DNA of 12,229 nt from Anaerolineales bacterium. GTDB taxonomy: Bacteria; Chloroflexota; Anaerolineae; Anaerolineales; UBA4823. Each line of letters starts with the position of its first letter. Positions within the stretch are counted from its first letter, which is position 1. The notes under the pieces were generated by a model. That model was not told where the DNA came from, searched no databases, and saw nothing but the letters and a program-made list of their open reading frames with translations. This document shows positions 7,212 through 12,229 of this stretch, in pieces. The position numbers were made by a program, and so were the translations under genes. The stretch covers positions 1 to 12,229 of the forward strand of contig JAFGBV010000055.1 of assembly GCA_016932955.1 (NCBI GenBank), written 5' to 3'.

Positions 7212-7228
7212 CAGGTTTTTGAAACCTG
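7212..7228. repeat. Perfect inverted repeat CAGGTTT-TTG-AAACCTG
   Basis: This is a 7-bp perfect palindrome with a 3-nt centre, lying in the divergent intergenic region between the 82-aa gene and nifJ. It could be an operator for either operon, a short hairpin, or one copy of a dispersed repeat. A single window cannot distinguish these. Confidence 0.6.
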
Positions 7229-7229
7229 G

Positions 7230-7258
7230 GATGTCCGCCAAATGTGACAGGGGACATC
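7230..7258. repeat. Inverted repeat GATGTCC ... GGACATC
   Basis: These are two perfect 7-bp arms (7230-7236 and 7252-7258) around a 15-nt loop that includes TGACAGG. It begins one base after the CAGGTTT palindrome, so the two form a compact double-hairpin unit of about 47 bp. On the plus strand it is followed by TAATTTTC, which is only a weak U-tract. It lies upstream of both divergent operons, so a regulatory site or a dispersed repeat is more likely than a terminator. Confidence 0.55.
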
Positions 7259-7338
7259 TAATTTTCATGCCATTAATAACTGTAAAGAATGACCGAGTCC
7301 GGCTAAACTAATCTATTGGTTATTTCCCGATAATTTTA

Positions 7339-7353
7339 CGCGCCAAAGGCGCG
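7339..7353 (+). promoter_or_regulatory. GC-rich hairpin in the nifJ leader
   Basis: CGCGCC-AAA-GGCGCG is a perfect 6-bp inverted repeat ending 12 nt before the GGAG ribosome binding site of nifJ (7366-7369). A GATAAT that could be the -10 box lies just upstream (7329-7334), though no convincing -35 accompanies it. If that -10 is right, the palindrome would overlap the transcription start, a typical place for a repressor operator. It does not match the Rex consensus I know (TTGTGAA-N6-TTCACAA). Confidence 0.4.
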
Positions 7354-7378
7354 CCAAACCAAGATGGAGTAGCGAAAA

Positions 7379-10300
7379 ATGACAAAACAGATGGTCAATC
7401 TCGACGGCAACGAGGCGACAGCCTACGTTGCACACAAGACAAGCGAAGTGATCGCCATTTACCCGATCACGCCCTCATCGTCCATGGGCGAGTTCGCTGA
7501 TGAATGGTCTGCCAAGAAACGCCCCAATCTGTGGGGTACCGTTCCGTTGGTGATGGAAATGCAGTCTGAGGGCGGCGCCTCTGGTGCGGTGCACGGCGCG
7601 CTGCAGGCTGGCGCCTTGACCACCACCTTCACCGCTTCGCAGGGCTTGCTGCTGATGATCCCCAATATGTACAAGATCGCCGGTGAGCTGACTTCCACGG
7701 TCTTTCACGTCTCAGCCCGATCCCTGGCAGCCCAGGCGCTCTCGATCTTCGGCGATCACTCGGACGTGATGGCCTGCCGGCAAACTGGTTTTGCCATGTT
7801 GGCCTCCAACTCGGTCCAGGAAGCGCATGACCTGGCCCTGATCGCCACTGCTGCGACGCTCGAAGCCCGTCTCCCCTTCCTGCACTTCTTCGATGGCTTT
7901 CGCACTTCGTCGGAAGTGAACAAAATCGAGTTGATCAGCGACGAGCATATCCGCACCATGATCAGCGATGAGTTAGTGCAGGCGCACCGTGCCCGTGCCC
8001 TCTCACCTGAGCACCCCTTCATCCGCGGCACCGCCCAGAATCCCGACGTTTACTTCCAGGGCCGTGAGACGGTCAACACCTTCTATGCAGCCTGCCCTGG
8101 GATAGTGCAAAAGGCCATGGACAAGTTTGCCAAGCTGACCGGACGCACCTACAATCTATTTGATTACACCGGCGCACCCGACGCGGAAGATATCATCATC
8201 ATTATGGGCTCCGGTGCAGAGACAGCCGGCGAGACCGCCCATTTCCTGACCGAAAAAGGCCAAAAAGTGGGCGTGATCAAGGTGCGCCTGTACCGGCCCT
8301 TCTCCAATGAAGATTTACTGAAGACCTTCCCCTCCACAGTGAAGAGGATCGCCGTCCTGGATCGCACCAAGGAACCCGGTTCCGCCGGCGAGCCACTCTA
8401 CCTGGACGTAGTCAATGCCCTGGCAGAGGGCGGACGCCAGCAGATCAAGGTGATTGGCGGGCGTTATGGACTGTCCTCCAAAGAATTTACCCCGGCCATG
8501 GTTAAAGCTGTCTTCGATGAAATGCTCAAAACCGAGCCTAAGAACCATTTCACCGTTGGCATCATAGACGATGTCACTCACACTAGCCTGGATTTCGACC
8601 CACTCTTCAGCATCGAAGCTCCCGAAACCCGACGCTGCGTGTTCTGGGGGTTGGGTGCGGATGGTACGGTAGGTGCCAACAAGAACTCGATCAAGATCAT
8701 TGGCGAGGAAACCGATTACTACGCCCAGGGTTACTTCGTGTATGACTCGAAGAAATCCGGCGGCAATACCATCTCACACCTGCGCTTCGGCCCCAAGCCG
8801 ATCCGCGCTCCCTACCTGGTCTCCCAGGCGCAGTTCGTAGCCTGCCACCAGTTCAATTTCTTGGAGCGCTTCGACGTGCTCAAGTATGCCATGCCCGGTG
8901 GCGTGTTCCTGCTCAACAGTATTTATAATGCAGACGAAGTGTGGGACAATCTGCCGCAAGAGGTGCAGCAGGGTATCATTGACAAGCAGCTGCGTTTCTA
9001 CAACATCAACGCTTATGAAGTAGCTAAAGCAACCGGCATGGGTTCCCGTGTCAACACCATCATGCAGACCTGCTTCTTTGCGATTTCGGGCGTCCTGCCT
9101 GCCGACGAGGCCATTTACCAGATCAAGAAAAGCATCGAGAAGACCTATGCCAAGCGCGGCGAGGCCGTCATCAAGAAGAACTTCGAAGCGGTCGACGCAA
9201 CACTGGAGCACCTGCACGAGGTGAAACCCGGCAAAGTCAACAGCACTCAGACCCGCCGGCCTGCTGTGCCTGCCGAAGCACCCGAATTCGTCCGCAACGT
9301 CCTGGGTAAGATGATTTCGCTCGAAGGCGACATGGTCCCGGTAAGCGCCATGCCGGTCGACGGCACCTTTCCCTCCGGAACCACGCAGTGGGAAAAACGC
9401 AACATTGCCCTTGAGATACCCGTCTGGGAACCAGATTTATGCATCCAGTGCGGTAAATGCGTCTATGTCTGTCCTCATGCTGTGATTCGCGCCAAGGTTT
9501 ACGATTCTGCTCTCATAGATAAGGCCCCCGAGACCTTCAAGTCTAAGCCTGCAAGCTGGAAAGAGCTGCCTAACACGCACTACACCATCCAGATTGCCCC
9601 CGAGGATTGCACCGGATGTGCCCTGTGCGTGGAAGTCTGCCCGGCCAAAGACAAGACCCAGGTAGGACGCAAAGCGCTCAACATGGCCGACCAGCCGCCG
9701 ATCCGTGAGACGGAGCGCGCTAACTGGGAGTTCTTCCTGGACCTGCCCGAAATGGACCGCGCTCAGCTCAGCCTGCGGACATTGAAAAATATTCAACTCC
9801 TGGAGCCGCTATTTGAGTTCTCTGGGGCTTGTTCTGGGTGTGGCGAAACCCCTTACGTTAAATTGCTTTCCCAGCTCTTCGGCGACCGTGCTATGATCGC
9901 AAACGCCACCGGTTGCTCTTCGATCTACAGCGGTAATCTGCCTACCACACCCTGGACGGTCAACAGAGATGGTCGTGGTCCCGCCTGGTCGAACTCGCTT
10001 TTCGAAGACAATGCTGAGTTTGGTCTCGGCTTCCGTCTGACCCTGGACAAGCAGGGTGAGTATGCCCGCGAGATGCTCCCGCAGTTCACCAATCTTTTAG
10101 GTGGTGATCTGGTCAACGACCTGCTGAGCGCCGATCAAACCAGCGAAGCTGGCATCAAGGCACAGCGCGAGCGGGTTGCCCTGCTCAAGCAACGTCTGGG
10201 CACCTCCAAGGAACCCCTCGCTCGTGACCTGGTGTCTCTCGCCGATACGCTGGTGAAAAAGAGTGTCTGGATCTTGGGCGGTGACGGTTGGGCTTATGAT

Positions 10301-10930
10301 ATTGGCTATGGCGGGCTGGATCACGTCCTCTCGACGGGGCGGAATGTGAACGTACTCGTCCTAGATACGGAGGTGTACTCCAACACTGGCGGACAGGCTT
10401 CGAAATCGACGCCGCGCGCCGCGGTCGCCAAGTTTGCCGCCCAAGGCAAGGGGCTGCCCAAGAAAGACCTGGGTCTCATCGCTATGGCCTACGGCTACAT
10501 CTACGTCGCCAGGGTGGCAATGGGCGCCAGCGATCAGCAAACCCTGAACGCCTTCCTCGAAGCAGACGCCTATGATGGCCCATCGTTGATCATTGCCTAC
10601 AGCCACTGCATCGCCCACGGCATCGACATGCGTAAAGGGCTGGAGCAGCAGAAACTGGCCGTGCAATCGGGCTTCTGGCCGCTCTACCGCTATAACCCGA
10701 ACTTGATTGCTGAAGGCAAGAACCCGCTCACGATCGACTCTAAAGAGCCGTCGATACCTCTTGACCAGTATATCTATAACGAGACCCGCTACCGTATGCT
10801 CGTCCAGAGTGACGAGGCACGCGCCGAAGAGTTGCTCAAGCTGGCGCAGAAGGATGTGAACTCACGCTGGCAATATTACAAACAGATGGCTGCCATGCAC
10901 TACAATGGCAGTGAAAGCAACGACCAATAG
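7379..10930 (+). CDS. nifJ: Pyruvate:ferredoxin (flavodoxin) oxidoreductase, single-chain
   Basis: This 1183-aa enzyme oxidises pyruvate and CoA to acetyl-CoA and CO2 and passes two electrons to ferredoxin or flavodoxin; it acts in the cytoplasm. The N-terminal [11 protein letters not shown] (residues 28-38) contains the catalytic-region Thr31. Glu64 ([10 protein letters not shown]) and Arg114 (SARSLAAQ) sit at the same numbers as in the Desulfovibrio africanus enzyme as I recall it. Two 4Fe-4S ferredoxin motifs follow: C688/C691/C694/C698 and C744/C747/C750/C754. The proximal cluster ligands are C818, C821, C846 and C1077. The thiamine diphosphate/Mg site is [12 protein letters not shown] (968-979) with [11 protein letters not shown] (996-1006). 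At 1183 aa it is shorter than the roughly 1230-residue D. africanus protein, consistent with lacking the C-terminal domain VII that shields the proximal cluster there. The GGAG 9 nt before the ATG supports this start. It is followed after 11 nt by a DHOD-like gene, with which it is probably co-transcribed. Confidence 0.97.
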   Translation: MTKQMVNLDGNEATAYVAHKTSEVIAIYPITPSSSMGEFADEWSAKKRPNLWGTVPLVMEMQSEGGASGAVHGALQAGALTTTFTASQGLLLMIPNMYKIAGELTSTVFHVSARSLAAQALSIFGDHSDVMACRQTGFAMLASNSVQEAHDLALIATAATLEARLPFLHFFDGFRTSSEVNKIELISDEHIRTMISDELVQAHRARALSPEHPFIRGTAQNPDVYFQGRETVNTFYAACPGIVQKAMDKFAKLTGRTYNLFDYTGAPDAEDIIIIMGSGAETAGETAHFLTEKGQKVGVIKVRLYRPFSNEDLLKTFPSTVKRIAVLDRTKEPGSAGEPLYLDVVNALAEGGRQQIKVIGGRYGLSSKEFTPAMVKAVFDEMLKTEPKNHFTVGIIDDVTHTSLDFDPLFSIEAPETRRCVFWGLGADGTVGANKNSIKIIGEETDYYAQGYFVYDSKKSGGNTISHLRFGPKPIRAPYLVSQAQFVACHQFNFLERFDVLKYAMPGGVFLLNSIYNADEVWDNLPQEVQQGIIDKQLRFYNINAYEVAKATGMGSRVNTIMQTCFFAISGVLPADEAIYQIKKSIEKTYAKRGEAVIKKNFEAVDATLEHLHEVKPGKVNSTQTRRPAVPAEAPEFVRNVLGKMISLEGDMVPVSAMPVDGTFPSGTTQWEKRNIALEIPVWEPDLCIQCGKCVYVCPHAVIRAKVYDSALIDKAPETFKSKPASWKELPNTHYTIQIAPEDCTGCALCVEVCPAKDKTQVGRKALNMADQPPIRETERANWEFFLDLPEMDRAQLSLRTLKNIQLLEPLFEFSGACSGCGETPYVKLLSQLFGDRAMIANATGCSSIYSGNLPTTPWTVNRDGRGPAWSNSLFEDNAEFGLGFRLTLDKQGEYAREMLPQFTNLLGGDLVNDLLSADQTSEAGIKAQRERVALLKQRLGTSKEPLARDLVSLADTLVKKSVWILGGDGWAYDIGYGGLDHVLSTGRNVNVLVLDTEVYSNTGGQASKSTPRAAVAKFAAQGKGLPKKDLGLIAMAYGYIYVARVAMGASDQQTLNAFLEADAYDGPSLIIAYSHCIAHGIDMRKGLEQQKLAVQSGFWPLYRYNPNLIAEGKNPLTIDSKEPSIPLDQYIYNETRYRMLVQSDEARAEELLKLAQKDVNSRWQYYKQMAAMHYNGSESNDQ

Positions 10931-10941
10931 GAGATTTGATC

Positions 10942-11931
10942 ATGGTAGACCTGACCACTAAATATCTTGGCCTGACCCTGAAGACCCCCATTGTTGCCTC
11001 GGCCTCACCGCTGTCTGAAAAGGTGGAGAACGTGGTGCAATTGGAAGCAGCCGGCGCGTCGGCAGTTGTCATGTACTCGCTCTTCGAAGAGCAGATCACC
11101 CACGAGAGCCTGGAGCTGGATCATTTTCTAAACCGCGGTACGGAAAGTTTTGCCGAGGCGCTGACTTACTTCCCCGACAGCGGCAAGTATACGCTCAAAC
11201 CGGATTTGTATATTGAGCATGTACGCAATGTCAAAAAGGCCGTACATATTCCGGTCATCGGCAGCCTGAACGGCGTGTCCACCGGCGGCTGGATCCACTA
11301 TGGCAAGAAGATCGAAGATGCCGGCGCCGATGCTCTGGAGCTGAACACGTATTATCTGCCGACCGACTTTGACCTGACCGCGGTGGAGCTGGAAGACAAC
11401 TACGTCCGTCTGGTGAGCGACCTGCGTAAAGAAGTCAAACTGCCTCTGGCGGTCAAGCTCAGCCCGTACTTCACCGCCCTGCCCAACTTTGCCAGGCGCC
11501 TGGTGGATGCGGGTGCGGACGGCCTGGTGCTGTTCAACCGTTTCTACCAACCCGACTTCGATCTGGAAGCGCTGGAAGTGGTGCCGAACCTGGTGCTGAG
11601 CAGCTCGAATGAGCTGCGCTTGCCGCTGCGCTGGATCGCCATTCTTTACGGCAAGATCAAAGCCGACCTGGCACTGACCAGTGGTGTGCACACCGCCGAA
11701 GATGCCCTCAAAGCCATCATGGCGGGCGCCAGCGTAGCAATGACTACCAGTGCGGTGCTCAAGCATGGCGTACCTGTCATCAGCCAGATCCTGGCAGATA
11801 TGAAAGTCTGGATGACCGAGCACGAGTACGACTCAGTGACACAAATGAAAGGCAGCATGAGCCAGGGCGCGGTTGCCGAACCTGCCGCTTTCGAGCGAGC
11901 CAATTACATGAAGGTGCTCAACTCTTTTTAA
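10942..11931 (+). CDS. Dihydroorotate dehydrogenase-like flavoprotein, probably not a true PyrD
   Basis: This 329-aa protein has the FMN-binding TIM-barrel plan of class 1 dihydroorotate dehydrogenases. It begins [18 protein letters not shown] (residues 9-26), then has PVIGSLNG (104-111), AVKLSPYF (170-177, with the conserved Lys172), [19 protein letters not shown] (246-264) and [10 protein letters not shown] (267-276) for the FMN phosphate. The motif that normally reads NxSCPN and carries the catalytic Cys is [10 protein letters not shown] (133-142) here, with no Cys or Ser at the expected position. The Asn of the usual substrate region is replaced by a [13 protein letters not shown] segment (197-209) that I associate with the DHOD-like subgroup. 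So dihydroorotate is probably not the substrate. The ATG at 10942 was preferred to an in-frame TTG at 10936 because GGAG (10930-10933) is 8 nt upstream. That ribosome binding site overlaps the nifJ stop. The pairing with nifJ suggests a redox role linked to pyruvate or ferredoxin; the reaction is unknown. Confidence 0.9.
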   Translation: MVDLTTKYLGLTLKTPIVASASPLSEKVENVVQLEAAGASAVVMYSLFEEQITHESLELDHFLNRGTESFAEALTYFPDSGKYTLKPDLYIEHVRNVKKAVHIPVIGSLNGVSTGGWIHYGKKIEDAGADALELNTYYLPTDFDLTAVELEDNYVRLVSDLRKEVKLPLAVKLSPYFTALPNFARRLVDAGADGLVLFNRFYQPDFDLEALEVVPNLVLSSSNELRLPLRWIAILYGKIKADLALTSGVHTAEDALKAIMAGASVAMTTSAVLKHGVPVISQILADMKVWMTEHEYDSVTQMKGSMSQGAVAEPAAFERANYMKVLNSF

Positions 11932-11969
11932 TTTTGATATCCCGTAGAACTTGATCCCCTGGTAACAAT

Positions 11970-12006
11970 AGCGGGGCGTGACAGGATAACCCTGTCGCGC
12001 CCCGCT
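11970..12006. terminator. Bidirectional terminator-like hairpin between convergent genes
   Basis: AGCGGGGCGTGACAGG and CCTGTCGCGCCCCGCT pair over 16 bp, with one G-U pair on the plus-strand RNA, around a 5-nt loop (ATAAC). The hairpin begins 38 nt after the stop of the DHOD-like gene and ends 43 nt before the stop of the convergent infA. The following T-runs are weak on both sides (TTGATTCT on plus, ATTGTT on minus), so it is a strong stem but not a textbook intrinsic terminator. Confidence 0.75.
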
Positions 12007-12049
12007 TGATTCTCGTCTCGAATGAAGAAAAGGCAGGTGCAGGCTGATC

Positions 12050-12229
12050 TTATGCTTCTTCGAATAATTCGGTTGGTGCTTTCTTGTGGCGATAGACGAT
12101 GCGTCCGCGGGTCAGGTCATAAGGTGACATCTCCACGCGCACACTATCGCCGAGCAGGATGCGGATGTAATACTTGCGCATCTTGCCAGAGAGATAGGCA
12201 AGCACTTCATGCCCGGTCTCTAATCGCAC
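12050..12229 (-). CDS. infA: Translation initiation factor IF-1, C-terminal 59 residues (runs off the right edge)
   Basis: Reading the minus strand from the window edge gives an open frame of 59 codons ending in TAA. It contains [15 protein letters not shown], then [18 protein letters not shown], which aligns closely with the OB-fold core of bacterial IF-1 (for example SGKMRKNYIRILTGD and the PYDLSKGRIVFR region of E. coli). IF-1 binds the A site of the 30S subunit during initiation. About 14 N-terminal residues and the start codon lie outside the window. Where E. coli IF-1 ends two residues after GRIVFR, this protein continues with [12 protein letters not shown] after GRIVYR, a short charged tail. 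The gene is convergent with the nifJ operon and no ribosomal protein gene follows it, so it is at least the last gene of its transcript. Confidence 0.95.
   Translation of the reverse strand: MRLETGHEVLAYLSGKMRKYYIRILLGDSVRVEMSPYDLTRGRIVYRHKKAPTELFEEA

Noticed and set aside
7158..7268. Alternative start 37 codons upstream for the 82-aa gene
   Set aside because: The extension would be translated from two inverted repeats and the -10 region, and resembles non-coding sequence. The inner ATG fits the promoter position better.
10936..10941. TTG start for the DHOD-like protein, adding two residues
   Set aside because: The GGAG ribosome binding site would be only 2 nt away from the TTG, but is 8 nt from the ATG at 10942.
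11128..11823. Minus-strand open frame of 231 codons
   Set aside because: It lies entirely opposite the DHOD-like gene, which has clear family motifs. The frame is His/Gln-rich, as shadow frames of GC-rich genes often are.

Overview
The window looks like a piece of chromosome from an anaerobic bacterium, most likely Chloroflexota (Anaerolineae-like). This rests on three things: a MutL/GlmL-type ATPase sitting among lineage-restricted membrane proteins, a zinc-ribbon protein with PDWL repeats, and a single-chain pyruvate:ferredoxin oxidoreductase paired with a dihydroorotate-dehydrogenase-like protein. The taxonomy is inferred from gene content and protein style, not from a marker tree. No mobile element, CRISPR array, tRNA or rRNA was seen.

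Left two thirds (about 7157 down to 85, minus strand): seven tightly packed genes read in one direction. In transcription order they are a small 82-aa protein, a two-anchor membrane protein (DUF6754-like), a six-helix membrane protein, a 604-aa zinc-ribbon/PDWL-repeat protein with two membrane segments, a second six-helix membrane protein, a 583-aa MutL/GlmL-family ASKHA ATPase-like protein, and a 353-aa protein with lipoyl-like half motifs and a KOW-like tail. Gaps are +1, -1, +3, +10, +26 and +65 nt, so this is very probably one operon. No glutamate mutase S or E subunit is present, so the MutL-like protein probably serves something other than its textbook partner. A membrane-associated complex of unknown function is the simplest reading and is the most novel content here. 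A possible promoter and ribosome binding site at the far left edge suggest another minus-strand gene starting just outside the window.

Middle (7158-7378): a 221-bp divergent intergenic region with two inverted repeats, an extended -10 placed so that the minus operon could begin with a leaderless mRNA, and a GC-rich hairpin just before the nifJ ribosome binding site.

Right third (plus strand): nifJ (pyruvate:ferredoxin oxidoreductase, all key residues visible), then 11 nt later a DHOD-like flavoprotein that lacks the usual NxSCPN active-site motif. Together they look like a two-gene central-metabolism redox operon. A 16-bp hairpin then separates this operon from a convergent, 5'-truncated infA (translation initiation factor IF-1) that runs off the right edge.
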